Source: a virus
DNA: 36,590 nucleotides
Strand: one strand, 5' to 3'
Virus record (IMG/VR): IMGVR_UViG_3300035698_028152
Span: 1-36,590 of that record
The position numbers were made by a program, and so were the translations under genes. Every line of letters starts with the position of its first letter. The first letter of the stretch is position 1. Shown piece by piece: positions 23,966-32,243 of the stretch. The notes below the pieces were generated by a model that made no database searches, was not told the DNA's origin, and saw only the letters and a program-made list of their open reading frames with translations.

Positions 23966-26115
23966 TGCCTGGACAAACCCCCTTCCGTGATTATACCGAC
24001 GATGAACTGCATCAGCTGAGCACACCTGAGCTGGAGGCACTCTTACAACCATCAGATCCCACCCCCCTGTTTACTGATGAACAGTTGCAGCAATTACCGG
24101 ATGAACAATTACGGTCGATGCTAAGACCTGAGGCACCGACATCACCTGAGCAGTTGGCGGCGACTATATCTACGCCAGAAGCCATTAAGATTGGGGCAGG
24201 CGCCTCGGCACAATCTGTGGTTGACACGATTAAAGGGATTGGGCTGATAGGTGAAGAAGCCCTAGGACGTACGCTGGGTATCCCTGCGTTAGAAAAGGGT
24301 GGGCAGCGTCGTCGTCAAGCCTTAAAACAATCGTCTCGCCAGAAAAGAGAATCGTTTAGTGCGCTACAAAAAGAAAAGCCAATAGCCACTTTCGCAGGAC
24401 AGCTTTTGGCCGACGCAGCCATTGGCGCGCCCTTGGTAGGCCCTGCTTCAGCCTTAACGAAATTTGCTGGAAAAGGTGCCTCACGTTTTATCCCGCTAGC
24501 AACACCGGGGGCGATTCCGGCATTAAGTTCGGTCGCTACACGTGCGGGCCTAGAATCTGCGGGTCTAGAAGCATTACAGTTCCGCCCTGAAGAAGCACCA
24601 GAGGGCAGGGCTGCGCAAGCGGGCATTGTAGGGGCGGGTTTTGGCGCTGGGCTGTCAGCCCTTGGACGTGCAGGTCGCGCAGGCACACGAGGCTTACAGG
24701 CGTTCCGTCGCGCAGGATTGGAGGGCGCACCGGCTGACGGATTACCACCGGAGACCTTACAGGTCTTGCGAGCGAGCACGGAAGGAAGTATCCCTGTGAC
24801 TGCTTTTGATGTTGGACCAACCTCTGTTAGAAACTTGGGTAAGTTCTTTAAAGAGGTTCCGCTATCCGGGCTTCGTGAATTAGCTGAAGTCCAAAATGTA
24901 CAAACGGCCGGTCGTGTTGATGACCTCTTCAAGTTCCATAAAGAACAGTTAGCCAGCACCCCACTTGACAACTTTGATGAGATTACTCAGTTAGCGGAAT
25001 CCAGCAGTCCTTTATCTTCTGAGGCACGAAAAGTCATTCAAGACATGGGTGATGCGGGCGATGATTGGTTATTGATCCTGAAGGGTAGCCCGAATGCTAA
25101 ATTATTAGTGCGACGAGCAGAAGCTTCTCGGCTCTATGATGAGGTTGATCGGTTGTCGGACGGCCTAACGGTCTTACCGAGCCGTCTTCGTCAAACAATC
25201 AGTACACTTTCGAAAGAAGAGAAAGAAGCATTTCTTGGAACGCCGGGTATTGGCGAGACATTGCAGCAAATTGACAACAAACTAGGGACATCCGAGGCTT
25301 TTACTTTCGATCAGATGCGGGACTTACGTTCACGGCTGGGAGGTTTGTCACGACAAGCACAAAGCCAGTTTAATCCAAACAAAACACCCCAACTGGTTAG
25401 GGCGTTAACGCGTATCCAGCAAGCCTCTGATAAAGACTTATCAGAATTTGTGCGGAAAGAAGGGGGTGAGTTGGAAGCTTCTTGGCGTAAGGCGGATCAG
25501 TATTATCGTGAATCCGTTGTCCCACTGCGCAACGCTGAAGTTATTCGGAAGATTAATAAAGATGAAGTACGTATCGAAGAGATCTTTGACCAATATATTA
25601 AACGTGGATTAGAAGAGAGGGGCCAACAGTTTTATAACGTCCTTGATGAAAAAGGACGTGCAGCTGTTCGTGTGGGATATATGCAAAAAGCAATTGAAGC
25701 ATCGAAAGGGAAAACCAATGTTGCGATTAGTCCCGCAAAGTTTTCAACCTTCTTCAACAAGACACAAAAAGTGGCGAATCATTTCTTCACGGGGCGTGAT
25801 CGTCGAGAGCTAGAAGGCTTTTCAAAGTTGGCCGAATATACAGAAGAGAGCGGACGATTCCTTGAGAACCCACCGACGGGTGTTCGAGTGATTAATGCCC
25901 TCATTTTTGGGGGTGCGACCGTGGACTTAGGCGCAACGGCATCGAGTGTTCTAGGGACAGCAGGTTTGTCGAGAGCAATGCAAACAAAACGTTTCCGTGA
26001 CACCTTGTTGCAACTACAGGCATTAAAGCCAGGCTCTACTAAATTTATAGAAACAATGGATCGAGCCGGCATTATATTATCCAGAGAGTTAGCAAAACAA
26101 CAGCAGGAGACTTAA
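23965..26115 (+). CDS. DNA ejection protein (P22 gp16-like, largest)
   Basis: 716 residues. It opens with a duplicated motif (YTDDELHQLSTPELEALLQ and FTDEQLQQLPDEQLRSMLRP). A Gly/Ala-rich amphipathic section follows (about 145-245) that could insert in membranes, then long helical domains. A second Ala/Gly-rich hydrophobic stretch is near residues 645-670. No transglycosylase motif is visible. Third of the ejection set, coupled by TAATG overlap to the previous gene. Confidence 0.75.
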   Translation: MPGQTPFRDYTDDELHQLSTPELEALLQPSDPTPLFTDEQLQQLPDEQLRSMLRPEAPTSPEQLAATISTPEAIKIGAGASAQSVVDTIKGIGLIGEEALGRTLGIPALEKGGQRRRQALKQSSRQKRESFSALQKEKPIATFAGQLLADAAIGAPLVGPASALTKFAGKGASRFIPLATPGAIPALSSVATRAGLESAGLEALQFRPEEAPEGRAAQAGIVGAGFGAGLSALGRAGRAGTRGLQAFRRAGLEGAPADGLPPETLQVLRASTEGSIPVTAFDVGPTSVRNLGKFFKEVPLSGLRELAEVQNVQTAGRVDDLFKFHKEQLASTPLDNFDEITQLAESSSPLSSEARKVIQDMGDAGDDWLLILKGSPNAKLLVRRAEASRLYDEVDRLSDGLTVLPSRLRQTISTLSKEEKEAFLGTPGIGETLQQIDNKLGTSEAFTFDQMRDLRSRLGGLSRQAQSQFNPNKTPQLVRALTRIQQASDKDLSEFVRKEGGELEASWRKADQYYRESVVPLRNAEVIRKINKDEVRIEEIFDQYIKRGLEERGQQFYNVLDEKGRAAVRVGYMQKAIEASKGKTNVAISPAKFSTFFNKTQKVANHFFTGRDRRELEGFSKLAEYTEESGRFLENPPTGVRVINALIFGGATVDLGATASSVLGTAGLSRAMQTKRFRDTLLQLQALKPGSTKFIETMDRAGIILSRELAKQQQET

Positions 26116-26117
26116 GA

Positions 26118-27224
26118 ATGGCACTTAACTTTGCACCCGGGACAGGCCGTGTAACCGTTTTTGATAACTCCGGAGTAATTGCTCCTGGGGCATTGATCTA
26201 TACGTACACGACCGGAACTACGACGAATAAAGCGACATATCAAGACGAGGGTCAATCCGTCGCGAATGCAAATCCAGTCGTCTGTGATGCTGCTGGGCGC
26301 GCTACAGTGTGGCTATTGGCGGATGGTGCGTATACATTTTTAGTGAAAGATGCAGATGACGTCACGCTGTACACAGAAGACGATTTAGTCGGTATTTTCA
26401 ACCCGCTTTCTGGTGGCTTTTCGCTTGGGGGTGACTTAGATTTTAACAGTTATGCGGCTCAGTTCGACACAGGCACGGGCATTGAAGATGGTTCCAGCAA
26501 TGAGCAGCTGCTATTTACTAGTACGGCAAGTGCGGTTAATTATTTTTTAATGACGAATGGGGCAACCGGTACGGGCGCTATTTTAGCGGCAGCGGGCGAT
26601 GACACAAACCCTGAGTTAAGTTTGCAACCAAAAGGAACCGGTGGTGTTGGCGTGCTGGGGACCGCGACAGGTGCGGGTCTTTTGAAAATGTATGAAGATA
26701 CCGATAATGGCACAAACTATATTGGGTTGCAGGGCCCTGCCAGCGTAAGCAGCAATGTGACCTTTACCTTACCGAGCACGGATGGGACGGTGAGTGGTGA
26801 TGCGCTAACGACAGATGCGGCAGGCACCTTATCTTTTGTGACCATCCCGAGTTATTTGACGTTCATGACTCGTTCAACCACAGCATCCGATGCAGCGTCA
26901 ACGCAATACCTTTCGTCGGTGGGTAATGCCTCGACTGAAAACCCAGCCAAGCACATCATACCGGTGGCAGGCACACTGGAGAAACTTTTCGTAGGGTGTA
27001 CAACGGCACCTGGCTCCAGTGAAAGCTACGCATTTACGGTCCGGAAGAATGGGGCCGATACGTCGGTAACAGCAACCATTAGCAACACGGACACAGCGGC
27101 GAGCAACCTCGTAAATACACTCTCGGTGGCGGCGGGCGATGTTATGTCAATCAAGCTTGTCGCCTCAGCCAGCGCAGCTTCAGGCTCATTCATGCAGGCG
27201 TCTTATGTTGTTTCTTTGACCTAA
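26118..27224 (+). CDS. Tail fibre / receptor-binding protein
   Basis: 368 residues. The N-terminal ~90 residues have the virion-attachment form common in podoviral fibres (GRVTVFDNSGVIAPGALIYT, TTTNKATYQDEG, GRATVWLLADGAYTFLVKD). The middle has short Gly-rich repeats (LQPKGTGGVGVLG, NVTFTLPSTDGTVSGDALT), typical of fibre shafts. The C-terminal beta domain (residues ~250-368) is probably the receptor-binding tip. No endosialidase or lyase motif. Last long gene of the late operon. Confidence 0.75.
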   Translation: MALNFAPGTGRVTVFDNSGVIAPGALIYTYTTGTTTNKATYQDEGQSVANANPVVCDAAGRATVWLLADGAYTFLVKDADDVTLYTEDDLVGIFNPLSGGFSLGGDLDFNSYAAQFDTGTGIEDGSSNEQLLFTSTASAVNYFLMTNGATGTGAILAAAGDDTNPELSLQPKGTGGVGVLGTATGAGLLKMYEDTDNGTNYIGLQGPASVSSNVTFTLPSTDGTVSGDALTTDAAGTLSFVTIPSYLTFMTRSTTASDAASTQYLSSVGNASTENPAKHIIPVAGTLEKLFVGCTTAPGSSESYAFTVRKNGADTSVTATISNTDTAASNLVNTLSVAAGDVMSIKLVASASAASGSFMQASYVVSLT

Positions 27225-27388
27225 TGAAGGGCCCTTCAAGGATTGAAAAGCGAGTGGAGCAGTTAGAGCGAGAGGTCTTTCGTTTGCAGGTAAAACTTGA
27301 GAACAAGTTGAGTTTATATACAAGTTTGGGTGCGTTGATTTTAATTCTTGCTGATGTGGCGGTGCAATTAAAGAAAGCAGCCCCTTAA
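27224..27388 (+). CDS. 54-residue coiled-coil plus TM protein (holin or fibre-chaperone candidate)
   Basis: The ATG overlaps the fibre stop (TAATG). Residues 5-30 form an amphipathic charged heptad helix (RIEKRVEQLEREVFRLQVKL); residues 33-49 are hydrophobic (YTSLGALILILADVAV), followed by a KK tail. Size and layout fit small class-III-like holins or spanin fragments at the end of late operons, but are not diagnostic. The stop codon lies inside a 7-bp hairpin (27380-27397). Confidence 0.6.
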   Translation: MKGPSRIEKRVEQLEREVFRLQVKLENKLSLYTSLGALILILADVAVQLKKAAP

Positions 27389-27435
27389 CGAAGGGGCACC
27401 CCCACTGTCTCGAGAGAAGAGTCAGACAATGGGGG
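27380..27435 (+). promoter_or_regulatory. Two adjacent hairpins at the end of the late operon
   Basis: GCCCCTT/AAGGGGC (27380-27386 with 27391-27397, loop AACG) is followed at once by a 12-bp stem with one mismatch (27399-27410 with 27424-27435). The G-rich and C-rich arms could also pair in alternative combinations. No T-run follows directly, so a role in mRNA 3'-end stability or processing is more likely than termination here. Confidence 0.5.
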
Positions 27436-27445
27436 GTATAGCGTG

Positions 27446-27520
27446 ATGAAGAAGAAAAGATGTTACTTTACTTATGATACGGATTCTGCCCGTAAAGACA
27501 ACCCAACCAACGCCTTGTAA
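27446..27520 (+). CDS. Possible 24-residue peptide
   Basis: ATG 27446 (GTG at 27443) after GGGGGG encodes a short basic-to-polar peptide ending in TAA just before a nine-T run (27524-27532). It begins MKKKRCYFTYD. Nothing shows that it is translated; listed because its leader and terminal T-run frame it neatly. Confidence 0.2.
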   Translation: MKKKRCYFTYDTDSARKDNPTNAL

Positions 27521-27606
27521 ACTCTTTTTTTTTGTTTTAACCTGGACATGTTTAGCTTGGTTTAGCTGTATCGCCTATACAGTGTAGAGTAAAAAGTGAA
27601 GTGTGG

Positions 27607-27634
27607 TGCCCCCATTTAATTGGGGGCATTTATC
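27607..27634 (+). terminator. Terminator hairpin in the 27.4-27.8 kb gap
   Basis: TGCCCCCA (27607-27614) and TGGGGGCA (27621-27628) pair perfectly over a 6-nt loop and are followed by TTTATCC. Apart from this, the 27389-27795 gap holds hairpins, one tiny reading frame and the terminator at 27731; no other gene is seen. Confidence 0.6.
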
Positions 27635-27730
27635 CTTGATAAATTTGAGTGAGTTCGGTTACACTTAAAGCGCCAGCAACGAACTTTGACTCCTCAGTTA
27701 GAACAGGGTTGTTGGTAATGTGACGCATTA

Positions 27731-27754
27731 ACCCTCGCCCCGGCGGGGGTTTTT
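27731..27754 (+). terminator. Intrinsic terminator closing the late operon
   Basis: ACCCTCGC pairs with GCGGGGGT (27731-27738 with 27743-27750, one G-U) over loop CCCG, followed by TTTTG so that five T run from 27750. Strong GC stem plus U-tract, placed between the rightward late operon and the leftward small genes. Confidence 0.75.
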
Positions 27755-27795
27755 GTAAACTTACGCTGTGATACTCGGCTTTATCGCCTACCCCT

Positions 27796-27897
27796 CTAAA
27801 ACACAATCAACAACGCTAACAAAATAAACGGGATAGCTAGGGTGATACCAATCAACCCAAGCAGAAATTTGCATATCGGCTCATTGTCTACCTTCAT
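27796..27897 (-). CDS. 33-residue single-TM membrane peptide
   Basis: ATG at 27897 has AGGAGGG upstream at good spacing and lies within the last codons of the upstream gene (27881), so it is translationally coupled. After a short charged start (MKVDNEPICKF) comes one hydrophobic helix (residues 12-33: LLGLIGITLAIPFILLALLIVF) running to the C-terminus. Possibly a partner of the multi-TM protein encoded just upstream, as in holin/antiholin pairs; not proven. Confidence 0.55.
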   Translation of the reverse strand: MKVDNEPICKFLLGLIGITLAIPFILLALLIVF

Positions 27898-28180
27898 TGT
27901 AAACCCTCCTTTTAGCGAGTATGAGCAGCATCAATATTGAGCTGACAAAGCACACCCAAAACGTCTGTGTATACAGACCACCGATCAGGGCTGACAGTCC
28001 GACGACATAAACCCCTCGATAATGGAACATCATTAAGACAACCCCTAAGACCACAACAACGGCATTGTCTACCCAGTAACCGGCGAGGATGAGGATGCAC
28101 CCCAGTGTATGCACGGCTAAGTTAAAACTAATCAGCAAGGGAGGCCAAGGCCTCTTTGGTTTTGTACTGAATGGGTTCAT
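27881..28180 (-). CDS. Small multi-TM membrane protein (holin candidate)
   Basis: 99 residues. A basic N-terminus (STKPKRPW) precedes three or four hydrophobic segments (about 13-36, 38-54, 56-72, 73-88) and a basic C-terminal tail (KRRVYNEGRQ). The start at 28180 has AAAGGA upstream. Topology and size resemble class I holins, but the M15 endolysin gene is 4.6 kb away on the other strand, so the role is inference. Confidence 0.6.
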   Translation of the reverse strand: MNPFSTKPKRPWPPLLISFNLAVHTLGCILILAGYWVDNAVVVVLGVVLMMFHYRGVYVVGLSALIGGLYTQTFWVCFVSSILMLLILAKRRVYNEGRQ

Positions 28181-28258
28181 GGCTTACAGTCCTTTTCCTC
28201 AGTGGAGGGCAGCTACTAGGCTTTATGCGTCTGCATGATGAGCCACCCCCAGTGACGG

Positions 28259-29260
28259 TTATGGCTTCATGCTGGGCCTATCGCTAAGTGGATTTGGTAA
28301 TTCAAGCGCATTATCTCGGTCAAGGCTACCTCCAGGCATTTTAGGTCCGCTGTCTAGAATCTTAGCAACCTGGTTCAGCACATCCTGATCGAGTGGCGAA
28401 GGTCCTTCTTCAGACGGCTCTTGAAAGGGGTGTGAATCAATGAAGCCTGACAAGGTCTTCCCTGCTTCTTCGTGGCTCATTTTTGGGGAGGTATCTTCTG
28501 GCTGAAAGGCATACAGGGCCTGCGTTCGTTCGTCTTCAGGTGTCGCGCCCGGGATCGCTATCTCTGTTTGTTCATAGAGGGCATTGACGAGCTCATCGGT
28601 TGTGAGGTTGTTGACGTCAGAGCGCAGGGCGACCAGTTCTTGCAGTTGTGTGGTGGCCTCTCTAAGACGGCTCAACTCGGCGGGGTCGGCTGAATGTTGG
28701 GAGATGTCGTGTTGTGCCATTGCGACACGGATGCTGGTTTGTAGTTCTACTTGTGTTGCACCGGGGAGGGGCCGGGGGGTGATGCCGTTTTCTTGTTGCT
28801 CCACACATTTAATTAAGTCGTCCAGCACCATCTTGACCTGTGCTTCTATCAATGTGGCTTCAAGAGCGACATGGAAGTCATGGTCGTCATTGCGTTGAAG
28901 ATGGCCACGAATGTTGGGGGGTGAGAAAGTCTCTTCTTCGGCGTTATTGGGTTCCTGTGGGCCATCACCCCCAGTCGTCATAAGCGGATCAAGTGCCCCC
29001 CGCTCTTCTTTCTTCTTCTCGACCCCTCCTTCACCGTTACGGCCGGGGTGTGAGCCAACGCGACCATTTGTAAAGTCAAGCAACTGGGTGAAGAAATTAT
29101 CTTTGCCGATTGTTACTTCATAAGCATCAGACATGCCCACCAACAGGGCATCCCAGCTTCGTTTCAGGAATGATCTTGATTTCTTTTCTTGCTTCTTTTG
29201 TGTCTCTATCGCTTCATGATTGACGTTGACTTCATTCTCTTGGTTCTCTTGATCTGGCAT
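28259..29260 (-). CDS. Acidic hypothetical protein
   Basis: 333 residues; AAGGAG about 10 nt before ATG 29260. Rich in Glu, Asp, Gln and Pro with several disordered linkers; a short basic segment lies near residues 22-36 (QKKQEKKSRSFLKRSW). Helical parts around residues 130-160 and 200-230. No membrane segment or recognisable domain. Encoded in a leftward block with four small membrane proteins. Could be a host-interaction or virion-associated protein; function unknown. Confidence 0.65.
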   Translation of the reverse strand: MPDQENQENEVNVNHEAIETQKKQEKKSRSFLKRSWDALLVGMSDAYEVTIGKDNFFTQLLDFTNGRVGSHPGRNGEGGVEKKKEERGALDPLMTTGGDGPQEPNNAEEETFSPPNIRGHLQRNDDHDFHVALEATLIEAQVKMVLDDLIKCVEQQENGITPRPLPGATQVELQTSIRVAMAQHDISQHSADPAELSRLREATTQLQELVALRSDVNNLTTDELVNALYEQTEIAIPGATPEDERTQALYAFQPEDTSPKMSHEEAGKTLSGFIDSHPFQEPSEEGPSPLDQDVLNQVAKILDSGPKMPGGSLDRDNALELPNPLSDRPSMKP

Positions 29261-29377
29261 GTCTGTTAACTCCTTGATTAGGTCTATACCCGTATTGTTA
29301 TCGGCCTGTGTGTCGCAATCTTGAGCTTTATGTACTAGTTTTATTCAGTTCCGAATCAAAGAGATGTCAATTAGCCT

Positions 29378-29635
29378 TTAGGAATATCGTCGATGGTGTG
29401 CGAGGTCAAGACGTTCTTCCTCAAAAAGCATGCTGCTTAGATAATAAATACTGACCATAACCATCACATAATTATGTGCCATGAAACCGACGGTGATAAA
29501 TAACAAGCCAACACAGAAGTCGAAGTAAGGATCTTTGTTTCCATAGCGGTAGACATTGATGATCGAGTTCAGTAAAAACAAGCCGACCAGGAGGAAGCTT
29601 ATTCCTCCCATGAAGAGAAGCAGTGGGTTTGCCAT
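29378..29635 (-). CDS. Small membrane protein
   Basis: 85 residues; AGGA about 8 nt before ATG 29635. Two to three hydrophobic helices (residues ~4-28 and ~38-70), then a charged C-terminus (FEEERLDLAHHRRYS). It starts 3 bp after the stop of the small gene upstream. Could act in lysis or envelope modification; unassigned. Confidence 0.6.
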   Translation of the reverse strand: MANPLLLFMGGISFLLVGLFLLNSIINVYRYGNKDPYFDFCVGLLFITVGFMAHNYVMVMVSIYYLSSMLFEEERLDLAHHRRYS

Positions 29636-29638
29636 GTG

Positions 29639-29773
29639 TTAATCCTCTGTATGTTGAATCGTAGGTAGGCGGTTATGATCGTTATAGTTGATGACAGTCA
29701 TGGCTAAAAAAGCCATGAAACAGATCAATAAGAGCACGTATATTTTATTCATAGTCGCCACGTATTTGCTCAT
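29639..29773 (-). CDS. Single-TM small membrane protein
   Basis: About 44 residues from ATG 29773, or 37 from ATG 29752; neither has a clear ribosome site. A longer in-frame extension upstream to 30013 has no membrane-protein character and overlaps the divergent regulatory region. Residues ~11-29 form one hydrophobic helix (YVLLLICFMAFLAMTVI), then a polar tail. Coupled to the 29635 gene by 3-bp spacing. Confidence 0.45.
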   Translation of the reverse strand: MSKYVATMNKIYVLLLICFMAFLAMTVINYNDHNRLPTIQHTED

Positions 29774-29983
29774 TAGCTCGGATTTAAAAAGATGGGCCTT
29801 ACCCAACATCCTTGTTTGTCTTGGTTTGGCTTCAGCCCATAAACACCAAAAGGGTAAGTATGCCCGCCTGCAAAAGGTATCGGCAGGGCGTGGCAGAACT
29901 TTAATGAGCCCGCCCTTTGGTAGACAAGCCCCCACACTTTTGTTAGATTGACGGACGGTTGAAACCGACTTAAAGGACTTATC
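29774..29983. promoter_or_regulatory. Divergent intergenic region with hairpins
   Basis: 210 bp between the leftward membrane-protein block and the rightward LysR-type HTH gene. A weak TTGACG-17-TAAAGG promoter-like pair lies just before 29984, and nested hairpins (TTGGT...ACCAA enclosing GGCTTCAGCC) and CGCCTGC/GCAGGGCG are present. Reading frames crossing it show no protein-like features. A natural operator site for the HTH protein, by position only. Confidence 0.35.
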
Positions 29984-30313
29984 ATGGCGGATAAAGAACA
30001 TATATATGAACAACTTGTCATGCGAAATCTGATGACAGCAGTCCTTCTCTCTAAAGAGCCAGACGTTACAAAAATGGCTAAAAAACTAGGGATCAGCAGT
30101 ACTTGTTTGAATGAACGTATTCGACGATTAGAGGTGCTTATTGGCGTGCGTCTGTTTAATCGTATTTACAACAAAACAAATCGCCATAAAAAAGATTACC
30201 ATATGCGTTCCGAATGTAAGAAAATATTTAAAACATTCGAAGCGATATTGGCGCCAATAAAAACGCTAGACGGCCAAATAAAACGATTAAGAGACAAACA
30301 AGAACAGGCGTAA
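29984..30313 (+). CDS. Stand-alone LysR-type HTH regulator
   Basis: 109 residues; AAAGGA before ATG 29984. Residues 13-60 match the LysR winged helix: LMTAVLLSKEPDVTKMAKKLG, then ISSTCLNERIRRLEVLIGVRLFNR, where the final RRLEVxxGVRLFNR is the hallmark of that HTH. The effector-binding domain of LysR proteins (about 200 residues) is absent; only a basic helical tail follows. Probably a DNA-binding switch for early or late genes, sitting at a divergent junction beside its likely operator. Confidence 0.7.
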   Translation: MADKEHIYEQLVMRNLMTAVLLSKEPDVTKMAKKLGISSTCLNERIRRLEVLIGVRLFNRIYNKTNRHKKDYHMRSECKKIFKTFEAILAPIKTLDGQIKRLRDKQEQA

Positions 30314-30326
30314 GGGAGTAACCAAT

Positions 30327-31034
30327 ATGCGGGATACATCCAAGTCACAATCAATAGCCGTGATCACTTTGCACGGTGCTTTTGTCCGTCATGGTGGTTC
30401 TCAATCAACAGATAAGTTGCGTCCTTTTGTTTTAAGCAAACGATGGTCTTATTTTGATTTAGATTACGGGCAAACGTTCTTCCGATCATCGAAGGTACGC
30501 AACGAAAAGACAGCAGAAGAATTAATTCAATTAATCCGAATGATCCAAACGCAGTTTGATGCCATCTTTGTTGTTGGTCATTCAAACGGTTGTACGATCA
30601 TGCATGAAGCGAGCTATCGTGCGAACTTCCCTTCATTGGGCCAAATACCTGTGTATTACAGCTATATTAACCCGGCCCTAGACTCTAACCGCATTCCAAC
30701 AAATCGCGTTCAAGGGCTCGACGTTTGGTATTCGCAGTATGATCGTGCCGTATGGTGGGGTGATGTTTTAGATACGCTGACGTTTGGTTGCTTGGTCCCG
30801 CGACAATGGGGGACGATGGCAAGAGAGGGGTTATCGATGCGAAACCATTATCACAATCATCACAATGAAAACGAAGTCTACCTTTCATTGATGATGGGCA
30901 GTCAAGGCGAGAAAGTTTATAAGCGTTTTCGCCACGCGACTTTCTTTGAGTCCCCGTACCTCGAAGTGATGGCGCCTTATCTACTAAGCGTCATGGAACA
31001 TCGCCTTAACGCTGCAAGAGCGGATAAACGTTAG
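30327..31034 (+). CDS. Alpha/beta-fold hydrolase
   Basis: 235 residues; GGGAG before ATG 30327. Strand and oxyanion region ITLHGAF (13-19), nucleophile elbow VVGHSNG (82-88, Ser86) after a helix, a candidate acid in LDVWYSQYD, and His-rich segments NHYHNHHNEN and FRHATF that can supply the catalytic His. No signal peptide, so cytosolic or released at lysis. Possible roles: esterase/lipase acting on host lipids, or a cargo metabolic enzyme. Its stop overlaps the convergent SSB gene by 4 bp. Confidence 0.7.
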   Translation: MRDTSKSQSIAVITLHGAFVRHGGSQSTDKLRPFVLSKRWSYFDLDYGQTFFRSSKVRNEKTAEELIQLIRMIQTQFDAIFVVGHSNGCTIMHEASYRANFPSLGQIPVYYSYINPALDSNRIPTNRVQGLDVWYSQYDRAVWWGDVLDTLTFGCLVPRQWGTMAREGLSMRNHYHNHHNENEVYLSLMMGSQGEKVYKRFRHATFFESPYLEVMAPYLLSVMEHRLNAARADKR

Positions 31035-31498
31035 AACGGAATATCATCATCAGGGTCTGGCTCAACAGAATAAGAGGTCTGGCGAGCCGGAGGAAATGCG
31101 TCGGCTTGCTGTTGGTTGGTCTCTTGGAAATCATGTTCTGGCGGCGGACGTGTGGCATCACTTAACCGTCGTACGGATTGTTGCGGGCTATCAACCAAAT
31201 TATAGCGTGAACACAGAGCGCTTATGTCGTAACGGGTCATCCCTTTTTTATCTTCCGACGTAAATCCTTGCAGCTTTCCATCAATACTAATGGTTTGTCC
31301 TTTCTCTGGATAGACGTCGCCACTTCTCGGAAAGACAGTGACGGCGATATCAGAAGGTGTTTTGTCTTGTTGGAAGGGATAGAAGCGTACGATCACTTTC
31401 CAGAACTCACCGCCCATCTTTGTTTTAAGGTGAATGACATGCTCAACAGTGCCGACCAGGCGAAAGCTGTTTAAGCAGAAGGGTTTGTTGTTACTCAT
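31031..31498 (-). CDS. Single-stranded DNA-binding protein (SSB)
   Basis: 155 residues. OB-fold-like N-terminal ~100 residues (FRLVGTVEHVIHLKTKMGGEF, AVTVFPRSGDVYPEKGQTISIDGKLQGF), a Pro/Gln-rich linker, and the exact SSB acidic tip DDDIPF at the C-terminus, the site that recruits partner proteins. The start overlaps the end of the annealing-protein gene by 8 bp, so the two are made together for phage DNA replication or recombination. Confidence 0.88.
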   Translation of the reverse strand: MSNNKPFCLNSFRLVGTVEHVIHLKTKMGGEFWKVIVRFYPFQQDKTPSDIAVTVFPRSGDVYPEKGQTISIDGKLQGFTSEDKKGMTRYDISALCSRYNLVDSPQQSVRRLSDATRPPPEHDFQETNQQQADAFPPARQTSYSVEPDPDDDIPF

Positions 31499-32243
31499 AT
31501 TGAGACTCCCGTGTTAGTTGCTCTTTTTTATATTTAAAACTTTGATGCATGTGCTTTAGCCAAAGATCATCAGCCGATAAGTTTTCTTTAAAGTCAGAAA
31601 GTTTTTTTGCAAGGTCACCCAGCTCCTCCATACAATCAACATTTTCTTGCAAGCATTTTTGATAATATTGTTTACGCGAATTAATTTCTGACTCGTTGAG
31701 TTTTTTTATCGGCGATACCGCCACCGCTTTTGGTGCGGGCGCGCTAGGCTTAATTGGTTTAGGGGCCGGTGGTTTGGCGGGGGGTGTTTGGCTGTCATGA
31801 TATTCTTGCGGATCATCCATCCACAAGCTTAAACCCAACCCAAACTGCGCCGCATTTTTTACAAAGCAGCGAATCAGACTGTTATTAACGTCCATTGCAT
31901 TCGGTTGTGCGATTGCTTTATTTCTATAATCAATCACGGGTAATAACTGTGCGCGCCAAATGGTGAGTGCTGAGTCAGGTAATACGATATCGATCCGTGT
32001 TTTAACGAAGTACCCTTGTCCTGCGGGCCAAAGCAATAGTGTTTGCGCCTCATCAAGATATTGAGGTGAATAAATGAAGGAAAAGTGTTGTGCAAGCAGG
32101 CGATAGCAGATCGCCCATGGGAGGTAAGCATATCCTGCTTTGTGTTTAATATGTTTATCAACGTTGCAATGGTACAACGTTTCGAATATGGCTTGAAAAT
32201 CCAACGGCTTGTTTGTCGGTTGGTTTTCGGTATCATGAGTCAT
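31491..32243 (-). CDS. Single-strand annealing recombinase (Sak3/DUF1071-like)
   Basis: 250 residues; AAGGAG about 10 nt before ATG 32243. Residues ~13-150 follow the DUF1071/Sak3 pattern: AGYAYLPWAICYRLL, YFVKTRIDIVLP, LLPVIDYRNKAIAQPNAMDV, then NNSLIRCFVKNAAQFGLGLSLWM. These proteins anneal complementary single strands in phage recombination. A Pro/Lys/Ala-rich linker (153-178) leads to a helical C-terminal tail. Operon with SSB; both probably work with the divergent VRR-NUC nuclease. Confidence 0.82.
   Translation of the reverse strand: MTHDTENQPTNKPLDFQAIFETLYHCNVDKHIKHKAGYAYLPWAICYRLLAQHFSFIYSPQYLDEAQTLLLWPAGQGYFVKTRIDIVLPDSALTIWRAQLLPVIDYRNKAIAQPNAMDVNNSLIRCFVKNAAQFGLGLSLWMDDPQEYHDSQTPPAKPPAPKPIKPSAPAPKAVAVSPIKKLNESEINSRKQYYQKCLQENVDCMEELGDLAKKLSDFKENLSADDLWLKHMHQSFKYKKEQLTRESQYE

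Noticed and set aside
27670-27760. Possible tRNA
   Set aside because: A CTCAGTTAGAACAGG stretch resembles a D-arm, but no acceptor stem, anticodon loop or GTTCGA T-loop fits; the 3' part is the terminator at 27731.
29698-29718. 8-bp palindrome TCATGGCT...AGCCATGA
   Set aside because: It lies in the membrane helix of the 29639 gene and is explained by the symmetric MAFLAM codons; no T-run or regulatory context.
29688-29951. Rightward reading frame of 87 codons
   Set aside because: Overlaps the leftward small membrane gene and the divergent control region, has no ribosome site and no protein-like composition.
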